From contig JAEKLQ010000040.1 of the NCBI GenBank assembly GCA_019509785.1, forward strand, positions 1 through 64,000: 64,000 nucleotides of DNA, in the 5' to 3' direction. Positions within the stretch are counted from its first letter, which is position 1; each line of letters begins with the position of its first letter. Position numbers and translations under genes: made by a program. This document shows positions 36,117 to 46,092 of this stretch, piece by piece. Below the pieces are notes generated by a model. That model was not told where the DNA came from, ran no database searches, and was given only the letters and a program-made list of their open reading frames with translations. The stretch is from Fibrobacterota bacterium (GTDB lineage Bacteria > Fibrobacterota > Fibrobacteria > UBA11236).

Positions 36117-39100
36117 TCAGCCCTGGATGGCCGAAAAGTCGGCGATCTCGCCCACCAGATCGCGCACTTTGCGGAGCAATAGATGCCGCTGCCGCCGCAA
36201 AAGCGGATCGGGATCGTTCACCATGGTGGCGTCGAACAGCGCCGCCACGTCGCCCCGCAACGCGCCTACCGCGTCCAGCACGTCGCCATAGCGCTGCGCT
36301 TCCAAGTGCCTGCGCACCTCGCCTTCGGCGCGGATGACGCCTTTGAGCAATTGCCCTTCGGCGGGCACCTTGAGAGAGGCCGGATCGAGATCGCCCTGCA
36401 CGTTCGCGTCCAGGATGTTGGACACGCGCTTGAAGGTTTCCGCGGCCTGGGCGAAGGTGGGCCGGGTGCGGAAATCCTGCAAGGCATGGAGCCGCGCCAC
36501 GTAGTCGGTGAAATCGTGCCAGCCGGCCTTGGCCTGCGCGGCCGCGTCCAGCGTGTCCTTGGCGAACCCGCCCGGCAGGCCGGGGCGGGCTTCTTCCTGG
36601 AACAGGTTCTTGGCCCGGTTGAGGAAGAATTCCAGGAGCTTCTCGAGCAAACCTTCCGTCTCCGCGGGCTTCAGGATCGGCTTGTACACCTCCTCGAGGG
36701 CCCAGCGCAAGGCCGCGCGCAGATCCAGGCGGAAGCCGCGGTTCACGATGAGCGCCACCGTGGACCAGCAGGCCCGCCGCAAGGCGTATGGATCGGAGGA
36801 GCCGGTGGGCGCCTTGCCCTTGGCGAAAAGCGTGATCAAGGTATCCAAGCGATCGGCTATGCCGGCCAGGGCGGCCTCGTCGTTCCCGGGGAAGGTATCT
36901 TCGGCGTTACGGGGGCGGTATTGGTCGCGGATGCCGTCGGCCACCACCGGATCGGCGCCTTCGCCCAAGGCATAATAGCGGCCCATGATGCCCTGCAATT
37001 CGGGGAATTCCCCCACCATATTGCTGGTGAGATCGCATTTGGCCAGGCGCAAGATCCGGCGCAACTTCTCCAGGCGGCCCGCATCGAACGCGGGCTTACC
37101 CTGCGCGTCCTTCAAGAGGCCGGCCAGATGCGCGGCCAGCCTTCCGGCGCGCTCCGCCTTCTTCGCGATGGAACCTTCCGGGCCCAGGTCCGCGGAGAAG
37201 GTGACCTTTTCCAGGTCCGCGAAGCGCGATTCCAGGGTCCGCTGGCGATCCTCCTTGAGGAAGAACTCGGCGTCCGCGAAGCGCGCGCGCAGCACCTTCT
37301 CGTTTCCCTTCCGTACCAGGGCGAAATCCCCGCAATGCATGTTGGAGATGGTGATGAAGCGGTTGGCCAGGCGCCCGTCCGGCTTCTCCAGGGCGAAGTA
37401 TTTCTGGTGCTCGCGCATCTCCGATACGAGGACCTCTTCGGGCACTTGCAACAATTGCTCGGCGAAACCGCCCACCACCGGCTCGGCGTATTCCACCAGG
37501 AAGGTCACCGTATCCAGCAGCTCCTCGTCCTTTCGCCACTTGAGGCCTGCCTGCGCGGCCGCGGCTTCGGTCTGCTTGCGGATGATCGCCTTGCGCTCGA
37601 CCTGATCGGCGAAGACCTTGGCGGCGCGCAGGGCCGAAAGGTAATCCTCGCGGCCGGCCTTGACCGCCAGGGTACGGTTGTGCAGGAACCGGTGGCCGCG
37701 GGTTTCGTTGCCGGCGCGCACCCCGGCGAAGGCCATGGGGATGACGCGCTCGCCGAGCAGGGCCACCAGCCAGATCACCGGGCGGACGAAGGGCGTTACG
37801 TTGCCGTCTCCCCAACGCATGGTCTTATACCAATGGATCTCGGAAAGGACCTTGGGGACGATTTCGGATAGGATGGCCAGGGCGCCTTGGCCCTTCTTTT
37901 CGGCCTGGGCGAAAAGGTATTGGCTGCCGCCGATTTCGCGGAGCTGCAATTGGTCCGGGTTCAGTCCCGCTTTCTGGGCGAAGGCGAGCGCCGCCTTGGA
38001 CCAGTTTCCCTGGTTGTCCTTGGCGAGATGGGCGGGCGGCCCCTTGAGCTCGAGCTTCAGATCGGGTTGGCGGGTGAGGATGGAACCGATGGAAATGGCG
38101 ATGCGCCGCGGGGTGACGAAGATTTTCACGTCCTGCGGCTGCAATTGGGCCGGGGCCAGATGCTTTTCCAGGAGGGCCGGCAGCTCCCGGAGCAGCGGGC
38201 CGAATACGCGGGCGGGCATTTCCTCCACGCCGAGTTCGATGAGGAACGGGGCCCGTTCGGGCATACCGGCGGTGTCGAAGGCGGGATCGGCGGCGGCGCC
38301 TTTGGCGGCCTCGGTGGCGATCGGTACGGCGACCCCGGAACCGGGCTTGGCGCGGGCCAACAGCGGGTAGCCGAGTTCCTCGCGGTTCTTCACCCATGCT
38401 TCGGCCACCATCTTGGCCAAGGTGCGCACCTTCAGGATATAACCCTGGCGCTCGTTCACGGAAATGGCGCCGCGGGCGTCCAGCAGGTTGAAGGCGTGGC
38501 TGGCCTTGAGGCAATAGTCCAGGGCCGGCGCGGGCACGCCCGCCTCGCAGAGGCGTTTGCATTCGGCCGCGTAGCTTTCGAACAGCTTCAGGTGCATGCT
38601 CACGTCGGCCAGCTCGAAGTTGTGCTTGGAGTATTGGATCTCGTTCTGCTTGAAGATATCCCCGTAGGTGAAACGATCGTTGTACTTCAGGTCGAAGACG
38701 TTGTCCACGTTCTGGAGATACATGCAGATGCGCTCTAAGCCGTAGGTGATCTCGCCCATGATGGGGGAAAGATCGAAGCCGCCCACCTGTTGGAAGTAAG
38801 TGAACTGGGTGATTTCCATCCCGTCCAGCCACACTTCCCAGCCCAGGCCCCAGGCCCCCAAGGTGGGAGATTCCCAATCGTCGTGGACGAAGCGGATGTC
38901 ATGCTCTTCGGGCTTGATCCCGATTTCGATCAAGGAGCCGATATAGAGATCGAGGATGTCGAGAGGGCTGGGTTTCAGCACCACCTGGTATTGGTAATAG
39001 TGCTGCATGCGATTGGGGTTTTCGCCGTAGCGGCCGTCCTTGGGGCGGCGGCAGGGCTCGGCCCAAGCGGCGTCGAAAGGTTCCGGGCCCAAGGAGCGGA

Positions 39101-39218
39101 GGAAGGTGGAGGGATTGAAGGTGGCCGCGCCCTTTTCCATGTCATAGGCCTGCGTCAACAAACAGCCGCGCTTGTTCCAATAATTGTTGAGCGTCAGGAT
39201 CAATTGTTGGAAATGCAT
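36117..39218 (-). CDS. glyQS: Fused glycyl-tRNA synthetase, alpha plus beta
   Basis: This charges tRNA-Gly. Residues 1-290 are the alpha subunit (catalytic class II core: [48 protein letters not shown]). A linker of about 35 residues (Pro/Ala-rich) leads to the beta subunit ([13 protein letters not shown] to the C-terminal helical anticodon-binding part). In most bacteria these are two genes, glyQ and glyS. Fused forms are known in chlamydiae and some other groups. The 1033-residue length equals the sum of both. It is a single-gene transcript; a GC hairpin (39251-39274) lies upstream. Confidence 0.95.
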   Translation of the reverse strand: MHFQQLILTLNNYWNKRGCLLTQAYDMEKGAATFNPSTFLRSLGPEPFDAAWAEPCRRPKDGRYGENPNRMQHYYQYQVVLKPSPLDILDLYIGSLIEIGIKPEEHDIRFVHDDWESPTLGAWGLGWEVWLDGMEITQFTYFQQVGGFDLSPIMGEITYGLERICMYLQNVDNVFDLKYNDRFTYGDIFKQNEIQYSKHNFELADVSMHLKLFESYAAECKRLCEAGVPAPALDYCLKASHAFNLLDARGAISVNERQGYILKVRTLAKMVAEAWVKNREELGYPLLARAKPGSGVAVPIATEAAKGAAADPAFDTAGMPERAPFLIELGVEEMPARVFGPLLRELPALLEKHLAPAQLQPQDVKIFVTPRRIAISIGSILTRQPDLKLELKGPPAHLAKDNQGNWSKAALAFAQKAGLNPDQLQLREIGGSQYLFAQAEKKGQGALAILSEIVPKVLSEIHWYKTMRWGDGNVTPFVRPVIWLVALLGERVIPMAFAGVRAGNETRGHRFLHNRTLAVKAGREDYLSALRAAKVFADQVERKAIIRKQTEAAAAQAGLKWRKDEELLDTVTFLVEYAEPVVGGFAEQLLQVPEEVLVSEMREHQKYFALEKPDGRLANRFITISNMHCGDFALVRKGNEKVLRARFADAEFFLKEDRQRTLESRFADLEKVTFSADLGPEGSIAKKAERAGRLAAHLAGLLKDAQGKPAFDAGRLEKLRRILRLAKCDLTSNMVGEFPELQGIMGRYYALGEGADPVVADGIRDQYRPRNAEDTFPGNDEAALAGIADRLDTLITLFAKGKAPTGSSDPYALRRACWSTVALIVNRGFRLDLRAALRWALEEVYKPILKPAETEGLLEKLLEFFLNRAKNLFQEEARPGLPGGFAKDTLDAAAQAKAGWHDFTDYVARLHALQDFRTRPTFAQAAETFKRVSNILDANVQGDLDPASLKVPAEGQLLKGVIRAEGEVRRHLEAQRYGDVLDAVGALRGDVAALFDATMVNDPDPLLRRQRHLLLRKVRDLVGEIADFSAIQG

Positions 39219-39360
39219 CCATCCTCCGGGGCCGGGAATAGCCGGCAGGTCCGCGCCCGGGGAGCCCGGCGCGGGGCCTTGAAATTTGGAATATTTCGGG
39301 GGAAAGGTCTAGGGCCATGAAGGCCCGGCAGGCCCCGAAGGCGCTCCCTGTCAGGTCCGG

Positions 39361-40356
39361 CTATTTAGCGGCGGCGGAGCAGGAGGCGTCCGGATATTTC
39401 GGGATCCAGGAGCCGCATACCACGCTGCTCATGGTCCAGATCCCTTTCTTTCCGGAAGGGAACCTTTGGTAGGTGCCTTTAGCCATGGTGCCGCCGACGC
39501 CCATATAGCCTTGCAGGGACAGGGTATCGCCCAATAGCGTCAGTCCGTTCTCGTTGATGCCGTAGAACGAGATGGAAGCCGGATCATAGCTTCCATGTAC
39601 GTCCGAATACCCGATGAACGGATTGTCCGCCACCATCATGTTCCCGAACAGGATTTTCCCGTCCAGGAAATCCATCTTGGCGAATCCCTGGGTTTCGCAA
39701 GCGCTGTCTGCGTAGTCGAAACGCATTTCGAAGCAGAGCGTGGCCCCCTTGGCGCCGGAGCCGGGCATGGGAATCGAACCGCCCATCTCGGGCCCCGGTT
39801 TGGGTGTGGTATCGACCGGCACCTTGCCCGAATCCACCGCGCAAGCGGGAAGCTTTTGGCCCTCGATCAGGACGCAAATCCCGGCCGATCCGCCGGCTTT
39901 GGCCAGGTACAACCGGACATCCGTGAGGACGCCGCCTTGGATGTCGGCCAAGGTGGTGCCTTCATGCGTCATGACGCCGCTCCCGTTCAACAGGATGCCA
40001 TGGAAGCTGCGCTTTTTCCCCGCGGGAATGCCCGTGATCTCAATGGGTGAGGCGCTTTGATTCGGGATGGGAAAGCGATAGATCAACTGCTTCATGTTAT
40101 CGCCGGTGATGTCGAGCTGGAACCACGCTTGCGCGGCGGTATCGGAAACCGCGGTATCCTTCCCCACCTTGTTAAGGGAGGCCGGGTCGATTTGCGGCAG
40201 CGCGATGCGGACGCCGCCGTGATCGGCGTCCAGGATCGTTGAAGGCTCCTGGCGAACGCCGGTCGTATCCTGGCCGGGCTTAATGCAGCCGGTCAGGAGG
40301 AGGGAGAGCGAGAGGGAGAGATAGGCGGAGGCCCAGAGAGGGGATTGTTTCGGCAT
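39361..40356 (-). CDS. Lipoprotein of unknown function
   Basis: A 331-residue lipoprotein (signal with lipobox LLTGC; GAGGAG before the ATG at 40356). The first part (about 40-150) looks like an immunoglobulin-like or fimbrillin-type strand domain. A Pro/Gly linker (PVDTTPKPGPEMGG) leads to a second beta-rich domain with three cysteines near its end (VVCGSW, DASCSA). No family was recognised. It sits between the RIO kinase and glyQS. Confidence 0.65.
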   Translation of the reverse strand: MPKQSPLWASAYLSLSLSLLLTGCIKPGQDTTGVRQEPSTILDADHGGVRIALPQIDPASLNKVGKDTAVSDTAAQAWFQLDITGDNMKQLIYRFPIPNQSASPIEITGIPAGKKRSFHGILLNGSGVMTHEGTTLADIQGGVLTDVRLYLAKAGGSAGICVLIEGQKLPACAVDSGKVPVDTTPKPGPEMGGSIPMPGSGAKGATLCFEMRFDYADSACETQGFAKMDFLDGKILFGNMMVADNPFIGYSDVHGSYDPASISFYGINENGLTLLGDTLSLQGYMGVGGTMAKGTYQRFPSGKKGIWTMSSVVCGSWIPKYPDASCSAAAK

Positions 40357-40480
40357 GTCTGCTCCTCGGGGGAATGACGATAAGGTAAGATCGAAACGCG
40401 GAAAAAAAAGGAAAAGATCCCGTGGGCAGAGTCTACCACGCTTAGGGCGCCAGGATCCGCCCCGCCGCCGTTTTCCGACG

Positions 40481-41623
40481 TTAGCGTCGGCCCCACTCCC
40501 GCGGCGGTTTGGCAGGCGGCGGAACCGGGGGTCGTGGCGATTGCGGCGGAGGTGGCTGCGAGGACGGCCGCGAGGGCGGCCGCGAAGATGGCGGCGGCGG
40601 ATTCGCTTGCGGCCGTTGCGATTGCCCATGGGGACGGCCGCGCTGCGGATCTTGCCGATTGGTTCGCGGAGGCCGATTGCCTTGCGGCTTTCCCCGTTCG
40701 GACCCGGGCCCCGGATTCCCGAAACCCGGGTTTCGGTCTTGCGGTTTCCCCGCCTCCCGATCCCAGGCCCTCGGCACCCGCTCGCCCGCCTTCCTCAGGA
40801 GCTTATCTTCATGCTCCTTGCGCGCATCCCCGATCGCATCCAGTACCCCGCCCACGTCCGCCGCGCGGGTCGGTTCCGTGAAGCGACCGGTCAATTCGGT
40901 TTCCGGGGTGAGCTTGCGCTTTTCGTAGAGGGCCCAGATTTCCTTCGCGTACTTGAGCCCCAGGATGCCGGGCTCGAAGCGGCCGAACCAGCGGGCCATG
41001 TTGTCGACGTCGCGGGCGAAGAGCATGGCGGCGCTATTGTTGCCGGCCGCGTTGACGGCCTGGGGCAGATCGATGATGACGGGCCCTTCCGTATCGACGA
41101 GGACGTTGAATTCCGAGAGGTCGCCGTGGATGATGCCGGCGCAGAGCATGCGCACGATCTGGGAGATCAACTCCTCATGGTAGAGGAGCGCGGTCTCGGC
41201 CGAGAGCGTCAGATCGTTCAGGCGCGGGGCGGGCAGGCCGTCCTCCCCCAGGATCAATTCCATGATGAGGACGCCGTCGAAGAAGCCGTAGGGCGTGGGC
41301 ACGCGGATGCCCGCGGCGCTCAGGGTGTTGAGGGCGGCGACCTCGGCGCTGATCCACGAGTTCTCGGCTTCCTTCTTACCGAAGCGGGTGCTCTTGGCGA
41401 TGGCGCGCGCGCTGCGGCTGTTCTGCACCTTGCGGCCCTCCTGGTAGACGGCGGCCTGGCGGAAGCTGCGCTGGTTGGCTTCCTTATAGACCTTGGCGCA
41501 GCGGACCTCATCGCCGACCTGCACGATGAAAACATCCGCTTCCTTGCCGCTCTTCACCTGGCCCAGTACGTCGTCGATGATGCCGTCTTCGACGAGGGGG
41601 ATGAGGCGGGAGGGGATCTTCAT
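40481..41623 (-). CDS. RIO-family serine protein kinase with Pro-rich tail
   Basis: The first 260 residues form a RIO1-type kinase: GKEADVFIVQVGDEVRCAKVY (nucleotide loop and catalytic Lys), LIMELILGEDG (hinge), HGDLSEFNVLV (catalytic loop) and IIDLPQAV (metal-binding Asp). Bacterial RIO kinases are known but little studied. The last 110 residues are Pro/Arg/Gln/Gly-rich and look disordered, perhaps RNA- or protein-binding. ATG at 41623. It seems to be a single gene. Confidence 0.88.
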   Translation of the reverse strand: MKIPSRLIPLVEDGIIDDVLGQVKSGKEADVFIVQVGDEVRCAKVYKEANQRSFRQAAVYQEGRKVQNSRSARAIAKSTRFGKKEAENSWISAEVAALNTLSAAGIRVPTPYGFFDGVLIMELILGEDGLPAPRLNDLTLSAETALLYHEELISQIVRMLCAGIIHGDLSEFNVLVDTEGPVIIDLPQAVNAAGNNSAAMLFARDVDNMARWFGRFEPGILGLKYAKEIWALYEKRKLTPETELTGRFTEPTRAADVGGVLDAIGDARKEHEDKLLRKAGERVPRAWDREAGKPQDRNPGFGNPGPGSERGKPQGNRPPRTNRQDPQRGRPHGQSQRPQANPPPPSSRPPSRPSSQPPPPQSPRPPVPPPAKPPREWGRR

Positions 41624-41726
41624 GCGCTTTCCGGGCTGGAGGTAGGACCGAGGCCCAAAGATACCACCGTTCGGATGGGGAACGGGCCGGGTCTCCCGAT
41701 AAAAAGACCGGGGATGCTATGGGATC

Positions 41727-43127
41727 CTATAAGGACGATAAGAACGCGAGCAGGGACTCGCGATCCGCGGGGGCCATGGCGCGCACGGTCTCACGCGCCC
41801 GTTCCGCCTCGCCTCCGTGCCAGAGGACCGCTTCCAAGGGATCGCGCGCCCGCCCGTCGTGGAGCAGGTAGGAGTGGCCGTTGACGAGACGCGTAAGGCC
41901 CAGGCCCCACAAAGGCGCGGTCCGCCATTCCCGTCCGTCGGCATCGAAATCGGGACGGCCGTCGGCGAGCCCCGGGCCTAGATCGTGCAGAAGCAAATCC
42001 GTATACGCGTGGATGATCTGCCCGGACAACTCGGGCCGGCCGGGAACGGTTCCCGTGGTTTGGGCGGGGATATGGCAGGCCGCGCAGCCGGCGGAGGCGA
42101 AGAGTCGCTCGCCCCGCGCCACCTGGGATTGGTCCCAATCCCGGCGGGCCGGCACCGCCAAGGTCTCGAGGTAATAAGCCACCTTTGCCAGGCCGGCGCT
42201 GTCGAGATCGGGACCTTGGCCCGCGCAGTCGGGGCGGTCGCCGGCGCAATTCTCCTCCGGAAACACGGGCGTGGTGACTCCCATGTCTTGGTTGAACGCC
42301 GCCGCGATTTGCTGTTGGAGGCCCGCGCTATTGGCCTTCCATCCGAAGCGGCCCAGCGCCATGGCGCCACGCGCGGGATCATAGACCCGGTTAGGGCGGC
42401 CGGAGATGCCGTCCCCGTCGCGGTCCTCGGGATCGGCCCGGGCCAGCAGCGAGTCTTCATCCAGGGCTTGCAGTAGTCCCATGCCGAGGAGGGGAGGGGC
42501 CAGGCGCGGCGATAGCATCGCCGCGGCCGGAAGGGGCGTCCAGGGATCGCTAAGGGCATAGGCGGGGATGCGCAAGGTCGCGCTGCCGCCGCCACCGAGG
42601 GCGACGGACGAATCCCGATAGGCGATATCGAGCGTCGCCTCCGCGGCTTGGCCGGCAACGGCCCGGGTCTGGATTTGGATGCCGAACCCGGCGACGGGCG
42701 CGGGACCGCCATGGGCGTCGCTTCCGGGGACGCTGACTCGGAACAACATGCCCAGCATGGGCTCGCCTCCTTCCGGCGGCCGGCCGCGGCCGTCCCGCAA
42801 ATGGCAAGCGACGCAGGAAACGTCGTTGTACAGGGGCCCCAGGCCCGGTTGCACGGGCGACGGGGAAGTCACGAAGGTCGCGGAAAAAAGCGCATCGCCG
42901 TCCTCGTGGCGCCTGAGTTCAAGCTCCGAGAGGCCGGGGGCCGGATTCGAGAAGGCGCTCCCGGTCGCATCGAAGGCGGTCAGGGCTCCGCCGGCGCGGG
43001 GCGGCTCGGGCGCGGGCCCATCCCCGTCCCCGTTCCCGGCCATGCAGCCCGCCAACGCAATGGCCGTACAACCCGCCAGCGCGAAGGCCAAGAAGCCGGC
43101 GCGCAACACGGCCGCGGTCGGATGCAT
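41727..43127 (-). CDS. Di-haem oxidoreductase-like lipoprotein (DUF1111)
   Basis: A 466-residue secreted protein (signal with LAGC). It has two c-type haem sites, CVACH (about residue 105) and CAACH (about 349), in the layout of DUF1111 thiol-oxidoreductase-like proteins, which are related to di-haem peroxidases. The conserved ends FGWKANSAGLQQQIAAAFNQDMG and LLHDGRARDPLEAVLWHGGEA are present. It begins 3 nt after the imelysin gene stops. DUF1111 and imelysin genes are often paired in iron-uptake clusters, so a role in iron or redox chemistry in the periplasm is inferred. Confidence 0.9.
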   Translation of the reverse strand: MHPTAAVLRAGFLAFALAGCTAIALAGCMAGNGDGDGPAPEPPRAGGALTAFDATGSAFSNPAPGLSELELRRHEDGDALFSATFVTSPSPVQPGLGPLYNDVSCVACHLRDGRGRPPEGGEPMLGMLFRVSVPGSDAHGGPAPVAGFGIQIQTRAVAGQAAEATLDIAYRDSSVALGGGGSATLRIPAYALSDPWTPLPAAAMLSPRLAPPLLGMGLLQALDEDSLLARADPEDRDGDGISGRPNRVYDPARGAMALGRFGWKANSAGLQQQIAAAFNQDMGVTTPVFPEENCAGDRPDCAGQGPDLDSAGLAKVAYYLETLAVPARRDWDQSQVARGERLFASAGCAACHIPAQTTGTVPGRPELSGQIIHAYTDLLLHDLGPGLADGRPDFDADGREWRTAPLWGLGLTRLVNGHSYLLHDGRARDPLEAVLWHGGEAERARETVRAMAPADRESLLAFLSSL

Positions 43128-43130
43128 GGA

Positions 43131-44240
43131 TCAGAATTCCACGCCCAAGGCGGGGGCCGCCTCCAGGATGAGGGCCGCCCGCAAGGCGCGGATGGCGCTC
43201 GAAGCGCTATCGACGCGATCGCGATGCGCGGTCGCCGCTTCGCCGAAGACCCCCATCGCCTCGATCTTGGCGATGGAGGAATCGAGCATGCCTGAGATGC
43301 GCCGGTCCAGGGCGGGATCCTTGGCCCGGAGCAAGGCGCCGATGCCCTGCCCGCTTTCGCCGAGGTAGCTCCCCCGGTAGACGTCCCGGGCGCTGCGCAG
43401 ATTGTCCGCGAAATCGGCGGTGGAATTGCCGCTGAAGCGCGATTCCTCCTGGATGAGATCAGGAGGCGTTACCCTGATCACATTATAGATTTTCTCGTTC
43501 GCCACCTCCTGGCAGATGGAAGCCATCGCGAAGAGGATCTCCCGTAGTCCCTGCGTTTCGCTCTCGTACACGGCGCTGCCGTGGCCGGCATCGGCCAGAG
43601 CGTCCAGGTAATCCCCTTTGCCCGGATCCCAGGCGTCCTTGAGCCGATGGACCTCGCCTGCCAGGCTGGCGGCGGCGGCCTGCAGGTATTGCCTCGCCCG
43701 CAGGTCCAGGCTTTCGGGAGTCCGAGGGGTCGCGCTGTCCCCGAAGAGCAGGTATTCCAGGGTGTGGAAGCCTTTCAGGTTCACGTCCAAGCTATCGAGG
43801 TAGGCCTTGGTCAGCGCCGCGTTCCCCGACAACACGGCTTGCAGATCGATCTGGTTGACCGGCCAACTGTCGATGGGCGCGTCGATGGGCAAGGTCACGA
43901 CGGGCCCGAAGAGGAAGCCTTCCCCTTTTTCCCAGGGCGAGCGCGCGGCGCGCCAAGCCTGACGGGCCGCTTCCAAACGCCCGGAGTCGGGGGCCGCGGC
44001 CAATCGATCCGCGGCGGCCGCCAAGGAGTCGGCCCGTTCCGCCAGATCGACATAAGTCGGGTAGATCACGTCGGCGGCGATGCTTTTCAGGACGGCGGAC
44101 GGTTCGGGAGGATCGGCGCCGGGGCCGGAGGCGTTGTCGCAGGCGATGAGTCCTACGAGGGCGATGCAGGCCACCGCCCGCCCTGCGGCGGACGGCCATG
44201 CCGTACGGCCCGGGCCGGCGGCGAAAAGGCGAAGAGGCAT
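43131..44240 (-). CDS. Imelysin-family (M75) lipoprotein
   Basis: A 369-residue lipoprotein (ALVGLIAC lipobox) with the imelysin/ICMP fold. Its key GxHxxE motif is present as LKGFHTLEYLLFG, with the companion PWEKGEGFLFGPV. Imelysins of this kind (EfeO/IrpA type) help bind or take up iron; peptidase activity is doubtful. The ATG at 44240 overlaps the stop of the kelch gene by one base (TGATG), and the di-haem gene follows after 3 nt. The three are clearly one operon. Confidence 0.88.
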   Translation of the reverse strand: MPLRLFAAGPGRTAWPSAAGRAVACIALVGLIACDNASGPGADPPEPSAVLKSIAADVIYPTYVDLAERADSLAAAADRLAAAPDSGRLEAARQAWRAARSPWEKGEGFLFGPVVTLPIDAPIDSWPVNQIDLQAVLSGNAALTKAYLDSLDVNLKGFHTLEYLLFGDSATPRTPESLDLRARQYLQAAAASLAGEVHRLKDAWDPGKGDYLDALADAGHGSAVYESETQGLREILFAMASICQEVANEKIYNVIRVTPPDLIQEESRFSGNSTADFADNLRSARDVYRGSYLGESGQGIGALLRAKDPALDRRISGMLDSSIAKIEAMGVFGEAATAHRDRVDSASSAIRALRAALILEAAPALGVEF

Positions 44241-45979
44241 CACGGCGCCGCTAGCTTTCGCGTCTGCGTGCGGAGGCCATCCGTCCACTGCACCAGCAGG
44301 AGGTCGCGGCGGCCGGCCGCGAGAGGCACGCGCACCTCGGCGTCCCCGGCGGGCACGCGGGTATCGAGGACCACGGCGCCATTGGCTCGCATCGCGCGTA
44401 CGCGGACAGAAGCGGCCTTCGGCCCCGCGTCCCAATGGAAGGATAGCTGAATGCCGCCCGCTACCGACGCCATGCGCAAGGCGCCCAGCCCCGCCGGAGA
44501 CGGAACGGTCGCATCGGCCAAGCCCACCGCGCAGGACGTGTTCAGCTTGATGGGATCGGACACGATGCCGTTGGCGCTGATGGCCAGATCGTAAACGGCT
44601 TCGGGCAGGCCCGCGGGCAGGGTGAGCGAAACCGTATCCTGCTTCCCGTAGCGCTGCACCCCGGTGCTGTTCCAATCATGGGTGCGGCCGTAGCGGACGG
44701 TTCCGTCCGCCGCGGTGAGGCGCGCGATGGGGTAATTGGTGTTCATCTGCACGTCGTCGCCGTAGACGGCGCCCTCGGAGATGCCGTTGAAGAGGGTGCC
44801 GGTGAGCGTGTACTCCTTGCAGGCGACCTTCGCGGCGGCCTTCCCGATCACCGCCTTGCCCGAATCCAGCTGCGCGCCGTCGGGGGTATAGACGAAGACC
44901 TGCGAGGAATTCTGCTGGGTGTAGAGGATGGTCCCGTCGGGCAGGTCCACGCCTTGGGTCACGTAGGCGGGGCTGCGCGTGGACGTGCCGCCCCCGGGCG
45001 CGTTCACTTGCTCGTAGCCGCCGGTCCGGTAGTCGTACTCGTAATAGTACATGGGGCTGGGGAAATGCTCGTCGGAGGTGGGCGGCGGGGTCACGGCCAG
45101 CAGGATTTTCCCGTTGACCAGCATGAACCCGATGGCGTCGGGCTGCCCATAGCCGTTGGGGACGGGCGTCCCGGCCGTCCAGGTCCCGGGGGCCTCGCTC
45201 CCCGAAGGCGTATACAGGGCGGTGACCCCGCTCGAACCGAAGTAGATCGCCTTCCCGTTGGGAAGCAGGAAGCCGGGGCCGGTCTCGGTTCCGTAAGGGT
45301 CGAAGAGGGAAACCGGAACCTTGGCGTCGGCCACCCACTTGCCCAGGGACGGGATATAGCGCTCCGAGGTGGTCGACCCCGTGTTGACCGTAAGGACGCT
45401 GTTGTCCCGCAGCTTGACCCAGGTGGCTTCGCTGTACCGCCCGTTCACCAGGCCGGACCCCTTGGTGAAGGTATTGGCGGCGGGATCGAAGAGCCACATG
45501 GCGGTTCCGCTGCCCACCGCGCTTTGCATCACGCGCCCGTCGTCCATGATCTCGAGATTGGCGTCGCTGATGGAGCCGTTGCTCCACGGGATCGAGGTCC
45601 ACGCGTTGGCGAGGGGATCATAGACCTCCACCTTCGAGCCTCCCGTGCCGTATTCCCCGCCGGCCACGTAGACCCGGCCGTCCCTCAGTAGCTGGGAGCT
45701 GAAATCGATGCGCGTGCTGGCCATGGGCGCCGGCGTCTTATCCCAGGTTCCATTGACGTAATGCCCCTTGTCGTCGGGGATGAGCCGGATCCATTGGTTG
45801 CCGTATTGATCGGGGCCATGGTTGGTCTTGAAGAAGACGGATCCGTCGGACAACAGGATCTGGGCGCCGTAGGCGGGATAGGGCGGAGCGGTTTTCAACG
45901 GGGTCCATTTCCCCGCGGCGGATGCGAGGGAAACGATTAACGCGATGCTGGCCGCGGGCCCCGATCCAAAGCGGTTCAT
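44240..45979 (-). CDS. Secreted kelch/galactose-oxidase-like protein
   Basis: A 579-residue secreted protein with a signal peptide. A seven-bladed kelch-type propeller covers about 25-400 (repeats such as SSQLLRDGRVYVAGGEYGTGG and EVYDPLANAW). It is followed by a galactose-oxidase-type C-terminal domain (YGDDVQMNTNYPIARLT) and a last beta-sandwich (about 490-579) ending TQTRKLAAP. The copper-site Cys-Tyr of true galactose oxidase was not identified, so oxidase activity is uncertain. First gene of the operon with imelysin and DUF1111. Confidence 0.82.
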   Translation of the reverse strand: MNRFGSGPAASIALIVSLASAAGKWTPLKTAPPYPAYGAQILLSDGSVFFKTNHGPDQYGNQWIRLIPDDKGHYVNGTWDKTPAPMASTRIDFSSQLLRDGRVYVAGGEYGTGGSKVEVYDPLANAWTSIPWSNGSISDANLEIMDDGRVMQSAVGSGTAMWLFDPAANTFTKGSGLVNGRYSEATWVKLRDNSVLTVNTGSTTSERYIPSLGKWVADAKVPVSLFDPYGTETGPGFLLPNGKAIYFGSSGVTALYTPSGSEAPGTWTAGTPVPNGYGQPDAIGFMLVNGKILLAVTPPPTSDEHFPSPMYYYEYDYRTGGYEQVNAPGGGTSTRSPAYVTQGVDLPDGTILYTQQNSSQVFVYTPDGAQLDSGKAVIGKAAAKVACKEYTLTGTLFNGISEGAVYGDDVQMNTNYPIARLTAADGTVRYGRTHDWNSTGVQRYGKQDTVSLTLPAGLPEAVYDLAISANGIVSDPIKLNTSCAVGLADATVPSPAGLGALRMASVAGGIQLSFHWDAGPKAASVRVRAMRANGAVVLDTRVPAGDAEVRVPLAAGRRDLLLVQWTDGLRTQTRKLAAP

Positions 45980-46092
45980 GACGACTCCTAAGGCAAGGCG
46001 CCGGCTGGCGACGGCTTACCCGGAAGTCTATCTCCTCCGGCCCGATCGTGTTGGTCGAATCCTGCCGCGGAAGCGGGATCCCGCCGCCGCGA

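Noticed and set aside
39251-39274. GC hairpin before glyQS as a T-box or terminator
   Set aside because: No T-box sequence or specifier loop and no T-run; it is only a local GC stem.
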